NCBI RefSeq assembly: GCF_023156285.1
Contig: NZ_JAKZAJ010000001.1
Location: 124,001-188,000, forward strand
Length of the DNA: 64,000 nt
Origin: Marinobacter koreensis
GTDB lineage: Bacteria; Pseudomonadota; Gammaproteobacteria; Pseudomonadales; Oleiphilaceae
Reading direction: 5' to 3'
Below the pieces are notes generated by a model. That model searched no databases. It worked only from the letters and a program-made list of their open reading frames with translations, and was not told the DNA's origin. Position numbers and translations under genes: made by a program. Shown piece by piece: positions 33,818 through 43,149 of this stretch (positions are counted from its first letter, which is position 1; each line of letters begins with the position of its first letter).

Positions 33818-35086
33818 ATGAGGACCGAAGAGGATCTGGACGACGAGAGAATGACATCGCTGGCCGTGGTTCTGCCTCTGGCGCTATTCGGTTTTGTCAT
33901 TGCGGCCGGGTGCTGGACGCTGTTTGCGGTGGCGGGTGTGCACTTGCGTCAGGAATTGCAACTCAGCAGCGTCCAGTTCGGCGTTCTGCTGGCAGTGCCC
34001 ATGGCGGTCAGTGCCCTGCTGGCTGTCCCCGCCGGCCTGGCGGCCCGACGTCTGGGGGCCCGGAAAGTCATGCTGTTTTGCCTCGGCGGGCTGGCGCTGT
34101 GCATGCTGCTAATGCTGACCGCCGATTCTTTCGCGGGGTATCTTCTGATCGCCAGTGGCCTGGGCCTGGCCGGCGGTTTTTACAGCGCCGGGCTGCAGTT
34201 TATCACCCGCTACTGTGACGTCAAACGTCTGGGGCTGGCGCTTGGCGTGTTTGGCTCCGGCGTTACTGGTGCCGGATTCAATTATTACCTCGTCCCTCTT
34301 TTCCACGAGGCGTTTTCCTGGCAGGGGGTGCCGCTTGCCTATCTGATCGTGCTTCTGCTCGTTCTGATCCTGCTGATCATGCTGACCTCGCCCGAGGACT
34401 CCATCGGCGAGGAAGGGGCGGATGAGCCCCTTTGGGTGCTGTTCGGCAAGCTGAAGGAGCGGCATATCTGGAGCCACTGCGTCTATTTCGGCATGGTGGC
34501 CGGCAGCTTTTTTTCCCTGGCACTGTGGATGCCGGATTATCTCTCCTCCCAGTTTCGCCTGTCGGTGGGGTCCGGCGCCCATCTTGCCCAATGGTTCGTG
34601 ATCCCGGGTGCCCTGGCTCAGATCCTTGGCGGTGGCCTGTCGGACCGGTTCGGCAGCCTGACAGTCATCAGCCGGTCACTCATGATCTGCCTGCTGGCGC
34701 TGTTTGTGCTGTCGTACCCACCCATGACGCTCTCCATCCACGGTATCGAGGCCATTATCACGGTGGAGTATGCGCTGCCCATGGTCATCGAACGCCTGTT
34801 CGTCCTCATTCTCGGGCTTGCCCTGGGGTGCGCAATGGGCGGCCTCCAGCGTCTCGTCATCCTGGACAACCGGCACGCTGCATCCTTTATCGCGGGGCTG
34901 CTTCTGGTGGCTGCCTGTTTTGTGGCCTTTGCCCTGCCGCTGATCTTCGGCGCGGTGAACCACTGGCTGGGCATTCGCAGCGCCGTGTTCATGATTCTGT
35001 TCCTGCTCCTCAGCCTCTGCTTGCTGCTGTTTTCCCGGGACAGCCGTCATCGGGAACGCATGAACCTTCTCCATCCGGGGATATAG
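33818..35086 (+). CDS. narK1: NarK1-type nitrate/nitrite MFS transporter
   Basis: A 422-residue MFS protein with 12 predicted helices, the type that leads narGHJI operons in pseudomonads and relatives. It differs clearly from the longer NarK at 93: the N-terminal extension is short, the helix 4-5 segment reads GGFYSAGLQFITRYCDVKRLGLALGVFGSGVTGAG, and the second NNP signature is diverged. The start has AGGAAAAGG upstream. It is 117 bp from narG, with a NarL site between. Such proteins are thought to import nitrate by proton symport while the longer type exchanges nitrate for nitrite; that division is inferred from relatives. Confidence 0.85.
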   Translation: MRTEEDLDDERMTSLAVVLPLALFGFVIAAGCWTLFAVAGVHLRQELQLSSVQFGVLLAVPMAVSALLAVPAGLAARRLGARKVMLFCLGGLALCMLLMLTADSFAGYLLIASGLGLAGGFYSAGLQFITRYCDVKRLGLALGVFGSGVTGAGFNYYLVPLFHEAFSWQGVPLAYLIVLLLVLILLIMLTSPEDSIGEEGADEPLWVLFGKLKERHIWSHCVYFGMVAGSFFSLALWMPDYLSSQFRLSVGSGAHLAQWFVIPGALAQILGGGLSDRFGSLTVISRSLMICLLALFVLSYPPMTLSIHGIEAIITVEYALPMVIERLFVLILGLALGCAMGGLQRLVILDNRHAASFIAGLLLVAACFVAFALPLIFGAVNHWLGIRSAVFMILFLLLSLCLLLFSRDSRHRERMNLLHPGI

Positions 35087-35092
35087 GCGATC

Positions 35093-35108
35093 TACCCAAT
35101 GGGGGGTA
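35093..35108 (+). promoter_or_regulatory. NarL 7-2-7 site before narG
   Basis: TACCCAA-TG-GGGGGTA is an inverted pair of NarL heptamers, each matching 6 of 7 consensus positions. It begins 7 bp after the narK1 stop and lies about 100 bp before narG, so narG may have an internal NarL-controlled promoter. Confidence 0.65.
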
Positions 35109-35203
35109 GAGCCCGGTTATGTAGTAGTAACCATGCAGATTTCGAGGGTTCTCTCTCCCACAATGGCTCTAAATCAGAGCGATCCGTAGAACGGAGAGAG
35201 ACC

Positions 35204-38200
35204 ATGAGTCATTTGATCGACAAACTGAACTACTTCAGGAAGACGCGCGAGCCCTTTGCCAACGGCCACGGCGAAACCCACGAAGTCAATCGGGATTGGG
35301 AAAACAGCTATCGCCAGCGTTGGCAGCACGACAAGATTGTGCGTTCCACCCACGGCGTGAATTGCACCGGCTCCTGCAGCTGGAAAATCTACGTCAAGAA
35401 CGGTCTGGTTACCTGGGAAACCCAGCAGACAGACTACCCCCGTACCCGCCCCGATCTTCCCAACCACGAGCCCCGCGGCTGCCCCCGTGGCGCCAGCTAC
35501 TCCTGGTATATGTACAGCGCCAACCGGCTGAAGTACCCGCTGATGCGCAAGCACCTGATGAAACTCTGGCGGGCGGCAAAAGTTGAGCACAAGGATCCAG
35601 TGGATGCCTGGGCGTCGATTGTTGAAGATCCCAAGAAAACGGAGGAATACAAGCCCCGCCGGGGTATGGGCGGTTTCGTGCGTTCCAGCTGGGACGAAGT
35701 CAACGAGTTGATTGGCGCCTCCAACGTCTACACGGCCAAGAAGTACGGCCCGGACCGCATCATCGGCTTCTCGCCGATTCCGGCCATGTCCATGGTGTCC
35801 TATGCTTCCGGCGCCCGCTACCTCTCCTTGATCGGCGGTGTCTGCCTGAGCTTCTATGACTGGTACTGCGACCTGCCGCCGGCGTCACCGCAAACCTGGG
35901 GTGAGCAGACCGACGTGCCGGAATCCGCCGACTGGTACAACTCCGGCTACATCATCGCCTGGGGTTCCAATGTGCCCCAGACCCGGACCCCGGATGCCCA
36001 CTTCTTTACCGAAGTCCGTTACAAAGGCACCAAGACCGTCGCCATTACTCCGGACTACGCAGAAGTCTCCAAACTCTCCGATGAGTGGATGAACCCCAAG
36101 CAGGGCACCGATGCCGCCCTTGGCATGGCCATGGGCCATGTGATCCTGAAGGAATTCCACGTTGACAAGCCCAGCGCGTATTTCACCGACTACGTGCGCC
36201 GTTACACCGACATGCCGTACCTGGTCATGCTGGAGCAACGGGATGACGGTCGTTATGTACCCGGCCGGTTCCTGCGTGCCAGTGACCTGGTGGATGGCCT
36301 GGGCGAGGAAAACAACCCCGAGTGGAAAACCATCGCCATCGACGAGACGTCCGGTGAACTGACCGCACCGAACGGCTCCATCGGTTACCGTTGGGGTGAG
36401 AAGGGCAACTGGAACCTGAAACAGACCGCGAAGGGCGCGGACGTCAGTCTGCAGCTGTCCCTGGTGGAGAAGCACGACGAGGTGGTGGATGTCGCCTTCC
36501 CGTACTTTGGTGGCATCGAACACGACCACTTCCAGCACGTTGAAATCAGCGACACCCTGACCCACAAGCTCGGCAGCCGAAAGGTCAAGCTCGCCGATGG
36601 CTCCGAAGGTCACGTGGTCACCGTTTATGACCTGATGGTCGCCAACTACGGCATCAGCCGCGGCCTGGGCGACGATGACGGCGCTACCTCCTACGACGAG
36701 ATCAAGCCCTATACCCCGGCCTGGCAGGAAAAGATCACCGGTGTACCCGCCGAGAAGGTGATCCGCATTGCCCGTGAGTTTGCCGACAACGCAGACAAGA
36801 CCAAGGGCCGTTCCATGGTCATCGTCGGTGCCGGTATGAACCACTGGTACCACATGGACATGAATTACCGCGGTCTGATCAACATGCTGATCATGTGTGG
36901 CTGTATTGGTCAGAGTGGGGGCGGTTGGGCTCACTACGTTGGCCAGGAAAAACTGCGCCCGCAGACTGGCTGGCAACCGCTGGCGTTTGGCCTGGACTGG
37001 CAGCGCCCGCCTCGCCACATGAACGGCACGTCCTTCTTTTATGCTCATTCGGGCCAGTGGCGCTATGAAAAACTGGGTGTGGACGAAATCCTGTCGCCGC
37101 TGGCGGACAAGGCGAAATTCGGCGGCAGTCTGATCGATTACAACGTGCGTGCCGAGCGCATGGGCTGGCTGCCGTCGGCACCACAGCTCAACCGTAACCC
37201 GCTGGGTATTGCCGCCGAGGCCGAAAAAGCCGGCATGGAAGTGGCTGACTATGTGTCGCAATCCATGAAAGATGGCTCCCTGGCGTTTGCCAGTGAGGAT
37301 CCGGAAGCGCCTCAGAACCACCCGCGCAACATGTTTATCTGGCGCTCCAACCTGCTGGGTTCCTCCGGGAAGGGGCATGAATACATGCTCAAGTATCTGC
37401 TGGGCACCAAGAGTGGCCTGCAGGGCAAGGATCTGGGCCAGGAAGGTGGCGCCAAGCCGAACGAAGTCAAATGGCACGACGAGGCGCCGGAAGGCAAGCT
37501 CGATCTGCTGGTGACCCTGGACTTCCGCATGTCCACCACCTGCCTGTATTCAGACATCGTTCTGCCGACCGCCACCTGGTATGAGAAGAACGATCTGAAC
37601 ACCTCGGACATGCACCCGTTCATTCACCCGCTGACTGCCGCCACGGATCCGGCCTGGGAAGCCCGCAGTGACTGGGAAATCTACAAGGGCATCGCTAAAT
37701 CCTTCTCCAAAGCCGCCGAGGGCCATCTGGGCGTCGAGAAAGACGTGGTGACCCTGCCATTGCTGCACGACGCGCCGGCCGAACTGGGCCAGCCGTTCGA
37801 CGTGAAGGACTGGAAGAAAGGCGAATGTGACCTGATTCCGGGCAAAACCGCGCCCAACTTTATCACCGTTGAGCGGGATTACCCGAACACCTACGCCCGC
37901 TTCACCTCCCTCGGTCCGCTGATGGACAAGCTGGGTAACGGTGGCAAGGGCATCAACTGGAACACCGAGAAGGAAGTCAATTTCCTCAAGAACCTGAACT
38001 ACACCCATATTGAGGGGGCCAACGCGGGCCGTCCCAAGATTGAGTCGGCCATCGACGCGGCGGAAGTGATCCTGACGCTGGCGCCGGAGACCAATGGCCA
38101 GGTGGCCGTGAAAGCCTGGGCCGCGCTGTCCGAATTTACCGGTCTGGATCACACCCATCTGGCCACCAACAAGGAAGAGGAGAAAATCCGCTTCCGGGAC

Positions 38201-38947
38201 ATCGTCGCGCAGCCCCGAAAAATCATCTCCAGCCCGACCTGGTCCGGCCTGGAAGACGAGCATGTGTCCTACAACGCCGGTTATACCAACGTGCATGAGT
38301 TGATCCCCTGGCGGACCCTGACCGGGCGTCAGCAGTTCTACCAGGATCACGAGTGGATGCGTGCGTTTGGCGAGAGCCTGCTGGTGTACCGCCCGCCAAT
38401 CAACACCAAAACCGTGTCCCACATGCTGAACCAGCGTAGCAACGGCAACCCGGAAAAGGCCCTGAACTGGATCACCCCGCACCAGAAATGGGGTATTCAC
38501 AGCACCTACAGCGACAACCTGCTGATGCTGACCCTGTCCCGCGGTGGACCGATTGTCTGGCTGAGTGAAGACGACGCCAGGGAACTGAGCATCGAGGACA
38601 ACGACTGGATCGAGCTGTTCAACGCCAACGGTGCTATTGCGGCCCGGGCGGTGGTGAGCCAGCGGGTCATGCCGGGCATGGTGATGATGTACCACGCCCA
38701 GGAGCGGATCGTGAATATTCCGGGCTCCGAGATTACCGGCACCCGGGGCGGCATCCACAACTCGGTCACGCGGGTGTGCCCGAAGCCGACCCACATGATT
38801 GGTGGTTATGCCCAGTACTCCTACGGCTTCAACTACTACGGCACCGTAGGCTCCAACCGCGACGAATTCGTGGTGGTTCGCAGGATGCACAACGTTAACT
38901 GGCTTGATGGCGAAGGCAATGACACCGTTCAGGAGGCTGTAAAATGA
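35204..38947 (+). CDS. narG: Respiratory nitrate reductase alpha subunit
   Basis: A 1247-residue molybdenum bis-MGD enzyme on the cytoplasmic side of the membrane that reduces nitrate to nitrite. The FS0 cluster ligands are in the N-terminal STHGVNCTGSCSW (His plus Cys) and GCPRGAS segments, and the Mo ligand Asp is in LSFYDWYCDLPP. The length matches E. coli NarG (1247). ACGGAGAGAG lies before the ATG. The stop overlaps the narH start (ATGA). Large antisense open frames over this gene are compositional shadows. Confidence 0.98.
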   Translation: MSHLIDKLNYFRKTREPFANGHGETHEVNRDWENSYRQRWQHDKIVRSTHGVNCTGSCSWKIYVKNGLVTWETQQTDYPRTRPDLPNHEPRGCPRGASYSWYMYSANRLKYPLMRKHLMKLWRAAKVEHKDPVDAWASIVEDPKKTEEYKPRRGMGGFVRSSWDEVNELIGASNVYTAKKYGPDRIIGFSPIPAMSMVSYASGARYLSLIGGVCLSFYDWYCDLPPASPQTWGEQTDVPESADWYNSGYIIAWGSNVPQTRTPDAHFFTEVRYKGTKTVAITPDYAEVSKLSDEWMNPKQGTDAALGMAMGHVILKEFHVDKPSAYFTDYVRRYTDMPYLVMLEQRDDGRYVPGRFLRASDLVDGLGEENNPEWKTIAIDETSGELTAPNGSIGYRWGEKGNWNLKQTAKGADVSLQLSLVEKHDEVVDVAFPYFGGIEHDHFQHVEISDTLTHKLGSRKVKLADGSEGHVVTVYDLMVANYGISRGLGDDDGATSYDEIKPYTPAWQEKITGVPAEKVIRIAREFADNADKTKGRSMVIVGAGMNHWYHMDMNYRGLINMLIMCGCIGQSGGGWAHYVGQEKLRPQTGWQPLAFGLDWQRPPRHMNGTSFFYAHSGQWRYEKLGVDEILSPLADKAKFGGSLIDYNVRAERMGWLPSAPQLNRNPLGIAAEAEKAGMEVADYVSQSMKDGSLAFASEDPEAPQNHPRNMFIWRSNLLGSSGKGHEYMLKYLLGTKSGLQGKDLGQEGGAKPNEVKWHDEAPEGKLDLLVTLDFRMSTTCLYSDIVLPTATWYEKNDLNTSDMHPFIHPLTAATDPAWEARSDWEIYKGIAKSFSKAAEGHLGVEKDVVTLPLLHDAPAELGQPFDVKDWKKGECDLIPGKTAPNFITVERDYPNTYARFTSLGPLMDKLGNGGKGINWNTEKEVNFLKNLNYTHIEGANAGRPKIESAIDAAEVILTLAPETNGQVAVKAWAALSEFTGLDHTHLATNKEEEKIRFRDIVAQPRKIISSPTWSGLEDEHVSYNAGYTNVHELIPWRTLTGRQQFYQDHEWMRAFGESLLVYRPPINTKTVSHMLNQRSNGNPEKALNWITPHQKWGIHSTYSDNLLMLTLSRGGPIVWLSEDDARELSIEDNDWIELFNANGAIAARAVVSQRVMPGMVMMYHAQERIVNIPGSEITGTRGGIHNSVTRVCPKPTHMIGGYAQYSYGFNYYGTVGSNRDEFVVVRRMHNVNWLDGEGNDTVQEAVK

Positions 38948-40518
38948 AAATCCGTTCCCAAGTCGGCATGGTACTGAACCTGGACAAGTGCATTGGTTGC
39001 CATACCTGTTCAGTGACCTGCAAGAACGTCTGGACCAGCCGGGAAGGCATGGAATACGCCTGGTTCAACAACGTCGAAACCAAACCCGGTATCGGTTACC
39101 CGAAGGAATGGGAGAACCAGGACAAATGGAAAGGCGGCTGGATGCGCGACAACTCCGGCAAGATCCGCCCGAAGATCGGCGGCCGTTTCCGGGTGCTGGC
39201 GAACATCTTCGCCAACCCCGACCTGCCGGAAATCGACGACTACTATGAGCCGTTTGACTTCGATTACCAGCACCTGCACACCGCTGGCGACAGCAAGCAC
39301 CAGCCGATTGCCCGGCCGCGCTCGCTGATCTCCGGCCAGCGCATGCAGAAAATCGAATGGGGCCCGAACTGGGAAGAAATTCTCGGTACCGAGTTCGCCA
39401 AACGCCGCAAGGACAAGAACTTTGACCAGGTGCAGGCGGATATCTACGGCCAGTTCGAGAACACCTTCATGATGTACCTGCCGCGCCTGTGCGAGCACTG
39501 CCTGAACCCGGCCTGTGTCGCCAGTTGCCCGAGCGGTGCCATCTACAAGCGGGAAGAGGACGGCATCGTCCTGATCGATCAGGACAAGTGCCGCGGCTGG
39601 CGCATGTGCGTCTCCGGCTGCCCGTACAAGAAGATCTACTTCAACTGGAAAACCGGCAAGTCCGAGAAGTGCATCTTCTGCTACCCGCGCATCGAAGCGG
39701 GCATGCCGACCGTGTGCTCCGAAACCTGTGTTGGCCGGATCCGTTACCTCGGCGTCCTGCTGTACGACGCCGACCGCATCGAGGAAGTGGCCAGCGCCCC
39801 GGGTGAGCAGGAGCTCTACGAGAAGCAGCTGGAGATCTTCCTGGACCCGTTCGACCCGAAAGTGATCGAGCAGGCGAAAAAGGACGGCATCCCGATGAAT
39901 GTCATCGAAGCCGCCCAGAGAAGCCCGGTCTACAAGATGGCGGTGGACTGGAAACTGGCCCTGCCGCTGCACCCGGAATACCGCACCCTGCCGATGGTCT
40001 GGTACGTGCCGCCGCTCAGCCCGATCCAGTCGGCGGCCGAAGCCGGCAAGGTGGAGTTCGACGGCGTACTGCCGAAGATCGAAAGCCTGCGGATTCCGGT
40101 GAAATACCTGGCCAACCTGCTGACCGCCGGCGACGAGAAACCCATCGTGCGCGCGCTCAAGCGGATCATGGCCATGCGTCTGTACAAGCGGGCGGAAACC
40201 GTGGAAGGCCGGGAAGACCTGCGGGCCCTTGAGGAAGCCGGCCTGAGCAAGGCGCAGGCGGACGAAATGTACCGCTACCTGGCCATTGCCAACTATGAGG
40301 ACCGCTTCGTGATCCCCACCAGCCACCGCGAACTGGCCAAGGAAGCCTTCCCGGATGCCACCGCATACGGCGAGCGTAACGGCTGCGGCTTCAGCTTCGG
40401 TGATGGTTGCAACGGTGACAGCAAATTCAACATGTTCGGTGGCCGCAAGCAGACCACCAGCATGGTGCAGAAACTGTCCACCGTGAAGCAGGTTGATCCG
40501 AAACAGCTACAGGAATAA
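38944..40518 (+). CDS. narH: Respiratory nitrate reductase beta subunit
   Basis: A 524-residue iron-sulfur electron-transfer subunit that passes electrons from NarI hemes to NarG. Ferredoxin-like Cys groups are seen at CIGCHTCSVTC (residue 16 on), CEHCLNPACVASC, CRGWRMCVSGCP (the Trp-containing group that makes the [3Fe-4S] cluster) and CIFCYPR with CSETC. The length is slightly above E. coli NarH (512). Coupled to narG by a 4-bp overlap. Confidence 0.98.
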   Translation: MKIRSQVGMVLNLDKCIGCHTCSVTCKNVWTSREGMEYAWFNNVETKPGIGYPKEWENQDKWKGGWMRDNSGKIRPKIGGRFRVLANIFANPDLPEIDDYYEPFDFDYQHLHTAGDSKHQPIARPRSLISGQRMQKIEWGPNWEEILGTEFAKRRKDKNFDQVQADIYGQFENTFMMYLPRLCEHCLNPACVASCPSGAIYKREEDGIVLIDQDKCRGWRMCVSGCPYKKIYFNWKTGKSEKCIFCYPRIEAGMPTVCSETCVGRIRYLGVLLYDADRIEEVASAPGEQELYEKQLEIFLDPFDPKVIEQAKKDGIPMNVIEAAQRSPVYKMAVDWKLALPLHPEYRTLPMVWYVPPLSPIQSAAEAGKVEFDGVLPKIESLRIPVKYLANLLTAGDEKPIVRALKRIMAMRLYKRAETVEGREDLRALEEAGLSKAQADEMYRYLAIANYEDRFVIPTSHRELAKEAFPDATAYGERNGCGFSFGDGCNGDSKFNMFGGRKQTTSMVQKLSTVKQVDPKQLQE

Positions 40519-40528
40519 GGAGGCCACG

Positions 40529-41269
40529 ATGCAACTCTTGAAAGTATTGGCACGGGTACTCGAGTACCCCACCGAGGAGCTACAGGCCTCCAAGGACGCT
40601 CTGGTCGCTGCCGTCCTGGAGGACGGCCGGCTGCCCCGGCAGAACAAGGAACAACTGCTGCGCGGCATCGACATGCTGTGCCGCGGCGAACTTCTGGACC
40701 TGCAGGAGAACTACGTGGGCACGTTCGACAAGGGCAGGGCCACGTCCCTGCTGCTGTTCGAACACGTTCATGGCGAATCCCGGGATCGCGGCCAGGCCAT
40801 GGTGGACCTGATGGAGGAATACCGCGCCAACGGCCTGGAAATCGATGCCCGGGAACTGCCGGACTACCTGCCGCTGTTCCTGGAATACCTCTCCACCCGT
40901 CCATGGGACGAGATAAAGAACTGGCTTGAAGACATTCACCACATCCTCGGCCTGCTGGGTGAGCGGTTATATCAGCGCGAGAGCTTCTATCACGTAGTCA
41001 TGGACTCCCTGCTGGAGCTGTCCGGTCGCCAGGCCAACCGCCAGGAGCTGGCTCAGTTGGTGGCTTCGGAAGAGCGGGACGATACCCCGGAAGCGCTGGA
41101 CAAAGTCTGGGAAGAGGAGATGGTGAAGTTTGTCGACGATCAGGGCAGTTCCTGCAGCACCGGCGGCGTGGTTGGACAGCGCCGCCGCGAACTGGAACAG
41201 ACCCAGACCATTCACCTGAGTGATCAACTGATGACGGACGCCACACCCCGTCAGGCCGGTCGCGCCTGA
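40529..41269 (+). CDS. narJ: Nitrate reductase assembly chaperone
   Basis: A 246-residue cytoplasmic chaperone of the NarJ/TorD family needed for cofactor insertion into NarG. Typical features are LLKVLARVLEYPTEELQ at the start, the ENYVGTFDKGRATSLLLFEHVHGESRDRGQAM core, and PDYLPLFLEYLS. TAAGGAGG precedes the start, chosen over an in-frame ATG 36 nt upstream that lies within narH. Confidence 0.96.
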   Translation: MQLLKVLARVLEYPTEELQASKDALVAAVLEDGRLPRQNKEQLLRGIDMLCRGELLDLQENYVGTFDKGRATSLLLFEHVHGESRDRGQAMVDLMEEYRANGLEIDARELPDYLPLFLEYLSTRPWDEIKNWLEDIHHILGLLGERLYQRESFYHVVMDSLLELSGRQANRQELAQLVASEERDDTPEALDKVWEEEMVKFVDDQGSSCSTGGVVGQRRRELEQTQTIHLSDQLMTDATPRQAGRA

Positions 41270-41289
41270 CGGCGCAGGAGGAAACAACC

Positions 41290-41967
41290 ATGTCCTATCT
41301 CAATACACTGTTATTCGGAATCTATCCGTACATCGCGCTGGTCGTCCTGCTGTTGGGCACCTGGGCACGCTACGACCAGGGCCAGTTCACCTGGCGGGCG
41401 CAATCCAGCCAGATGCTGCGCAAGAAAAACATGGTGATCGCCAGTGTGCTGTTCCATGTGGGTATCCTGGTGATCCTGTTCGGTCACCTGGTGGGGCTGC
41501 TGACGCCTCACTGGGCCTATGAATGGCTGATTACTGCCGGCCAGAAACAGGTGATGGCCATCGTCGTCGGCGGCATTGCCGGTGTGATGACCCTGATCGG
41601 TGGCGGCATGCTCGCGTATCGCCGCCTGACCGACCCCCGGGTGAAGGCCAGCAGTACCTTTGCCGACAACATGATCATTGTGGTGCTGGTGATCCAGGTG
41701 GCACTGGGCCTGCTGACCATCCCGCCCACACTCGGCCATCTTGACGGCGGCAACATGCTGCGCCTGGCCAGCTGGGCCCAGGGCATCTTCACCTTCCAGG
41801 GCGATGCGGCGGACAACCTCCTGGGCATGGGCTGGATCTACAAAATCCACATCCTGCTCGGGCTGACCATCTTTGTGTTGTTCCCGTTTACCCGGTTGGT
41901 GCACATGCTGAGTGTGCCGCTGGAGTACTTCGGTCGCCGCTACCAGGTCGTGCGCAAGCGCGCCTGA
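41290..41967 (+). CDS. narI: Respiratory nitrate reductase gamma subunit (cytochrome b)
   Basis: A 225-residue membrane subunit with five helices and two b hemes that oxidises quinol. The heme ligands are in FHVGILVILFGHLVG (helix 2) and KIHILLGLTIFVLFPFTRLVH (helix 5), spaced as in E. coli NarI. Preceded by CAGGAGG. It ends the enzyme part of the operon; a GGGGTCAG palindrome follows, then the PPIase gene. Confidence 0.97.
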   Translation: MSYLNTLLFGIYPYIALVVLLLGTWARYDQGQFTWRAQSSQMLRKKNMVIASVLFHVGILVILFGHLVGLLTPHWAYEWLITAGQKQVMAIVVGGIAGVMTLIGGGMLAYRRLTDPRVKASSTFADNMIIVVLVIQVALGLLTIPPTLGHLDGGNMLRLASWAQGIFTFQGDAADNLLGMGWIYKIHILLGLTIFVLFPFTRLVHMLSVPLEYFGRRYQVVRKRA

Positions 41968-41979
41968 GTATGGGAAAAC

Positions 41980-42008
41980 GGGGTCAGAGGCGCGATTCCC
42001 CTGACCCC
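41980..42008. repeat. GGGGTCAG/CTGACCCC palindromic repeat, copy 1
   Basis: GGGGTCAG at 41980 and CTGACCCC at 42001 bracket a 13-nt loop, preceded by AAAAC. It is a REP-like intergenic palindrome between narI and the ppiC-like gene. The second copy is at 52792. Confidence 0.7.
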
Positions 42009-42042
42009 ATGATCTGCCCCCAATGTTACCAAGGTGAATACC

Positions 42043-42849
42043 ATGCAACTGATCCCAACCGGCGAAGCCGACAAACCCAGAAACCAGTTTCCACCGGTTT
42101 ACGTGGGAGACACACTGATACCGGAAGACGACATCGCCAGGGAGATGCAGCATCATCCAGCGGAAGAGCTGGCCGAAGCCTGGCACGCGGCTGCCAAAAG
42201 CCTCGCGATCCGGGAATTGCTGCTGCAACAGGCGAGCCGCCTGAACCTCGACAGCCTCGAGGACGAAGAAGACCGCATTGCCAGGGTGCTGGAACTCGAA
42301 CTTGCCGTACCGGAACTGAGCGAAGACGCCTGTGAACGCTTCTACGCCGCGAATCCGTCACGCTTTCGCAGCCCGACCCTGATGGCCGTCAGCCACATCC
42401 TGCTCGCAGCCGCACCGGACGACGTACAGGAGCGGATCCGCCAGGAAGAAGTGGGCCGGCAACTCCTGTCTGCCCTGGTCGACGGCCGTTCCCGGTTCGT
42501 CGACCTGGCCAAACAGTACTCCGCCTGCGAATCGCGACATCAGAACGGCAGCCTCGGCCAGATCAGCAAGGGCCAAACCGTGGACGAGTTCGAGCGCCCG
42601 GTGCTGGCACTGAACGAAGGCCTGCATCCGGCCCTGATCGAAAGCCGGTACGGCTGGCACATCGTCCGTGTCGACCAGCGCATCGACGGCGAGACGCTGC
42701 CCTACGAACACGTCAAACCCCAGATCCGCCAGTACCTGAGCGAGAGCGTCACCCGCCGGGCTTTCCGCCAGTACCTTCAGGTACTCGCGGCGGAAACCGG
42801 TGTTGAAGGCGTGGATCTGGAGATTCCGGATTCGCCGTTGATGCAGTAG
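42043..42849 (+). CDS. Parvulin-type peptidyl-prolyl isomerase (NifM-like) of the nar operon
   Basis: A 268-residue protein with a C-terminal PpiC/rotamase domain (SHILLAAAPDD, then NGSLGQISKGQTVDEFERPVLAL and ESRYGWHIVRVD) and a helical N-terminal part similar to NifM. No signal peptide, so it acts in the cytoplasm. Genes of this kind commonly follow narGHJI in pseudomonads and relatives, and help in folding or maturation of the reductase. ATG 42043 follows AAGGTG; a GTG three codons upstream is possible. Confidence 0.88.
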   Translation: MQLIPTGEADKPRNQFPPVYVGDTLIPEDDIAREMQHHPAEELAEAWHAAAKSLAIRELLLQQASRLNLDSLEDEEDRIARVLELELAVPELSEDACERFYAANPSRFRSPTLMAVSHILLAAAPDDVQERIRQEEVGRQLLSALVDGRSRFVDLAKQYSACESRHQNGSLGQISKGQTVDEFERPVLALNEGLHPALIESRYGWHIVRVDQRIDGETLPYEHVKPQIRQYLSESVTRRAFRQYLQVLAAETGVEGVDLEIPDSPLMQ

Positions 42850-42869
42850 CGTTCCTGCGCCTTATTCGG

Positions 42870-42979
42870 GAGGGTGGTGCCTACGTCTTTCCAAAACTGT
42901 GCGGAGCCATGGATGGCGGAGCCCAAGCGTCACATGGATGTGCTTGAGCGTGTTTTGGAAAGACGTAGGCACCAGCCTC
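42870..42979 (-). mobile_element. 76-bp element in a palindromic flank, copy 1
   Basis: The core, 42887-42962, starts CTTTCCAAAAC and ends GTTTTGGAAAG (11-bp perfect terminal inverted repeats). It is bracketed by 17-bp arms at 42870-42886 and 42963-42979 that pair with one mismatch. The core is the reverse complement of copy 2 at 49052 with 69 of 76 positions equal; the 17-bp arms are unrelated to those of copy 2. Inside, the core holds two short hairpins around TCCATG-type centres. There is no coding capacity. It behaves like a small non-autonomous mobile or structured repeat. It fills part of the gap between the nar operon and dnr. Confidence 0.75.
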
Positions 42980-43022
42980 TGCACCGAACCACGATGCGCC
43001 GAAAGGGTTGCAATACCACCCA

Positions 43023-43036
43023 TTGATCCAGATCAC
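43023..43036 (+). promoter_or_regulatory. FNR/Dnr-type box upstream of the dnr-like gene
   Basis: TTGATCCAGATCAC matches 9 of 10 consensus positions, 114 bp before the start. Confidence 0.7.
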
Positions 43037-43059
43037 TTACCCAGTAATAACCCCCAAAC

Positions 43060-43075
43060 TACCCCCATCGGGGGA
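43060..43075 (+). promoter_or_regulatory. Possible NarL site upstream of the dnr-like gene
   Basis: TACCCCC-AT-CGGGGGA resembles a 7-2-7 NarL pair (6 and 5 of 7 positions). It lies between the FNR-type box and the gene. Confidence 0.45.
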
Positions 43076-43149
43076 GCGCTTTCGCGACCGTTCCCATCTA
43101 CTATTTAAATCAAGATTTTTGATGAATGTATATGCGGGAGGGAAACTCC

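Noticed and set aside
35885..37477. 530-residue open frame antisense to narG
   Set aside because: narG is certain on the other strand; the antisense frame has no start signal or domain and reflects codon bias.
37550..38890. 446-residue open frame antisense to narG
   Set aside because: Same reason; low-complexity His/Val/Gly-rich translation.
39010..40326. 438-residue open frame antisense to narH
   Set aside because: Shadow of a certain gene.
42899..43108. Short open frame across copy 1 of the element and the dnr promoter
   Set aside because: No ribosome-binding site and it covers repeat and regulatory DNA.
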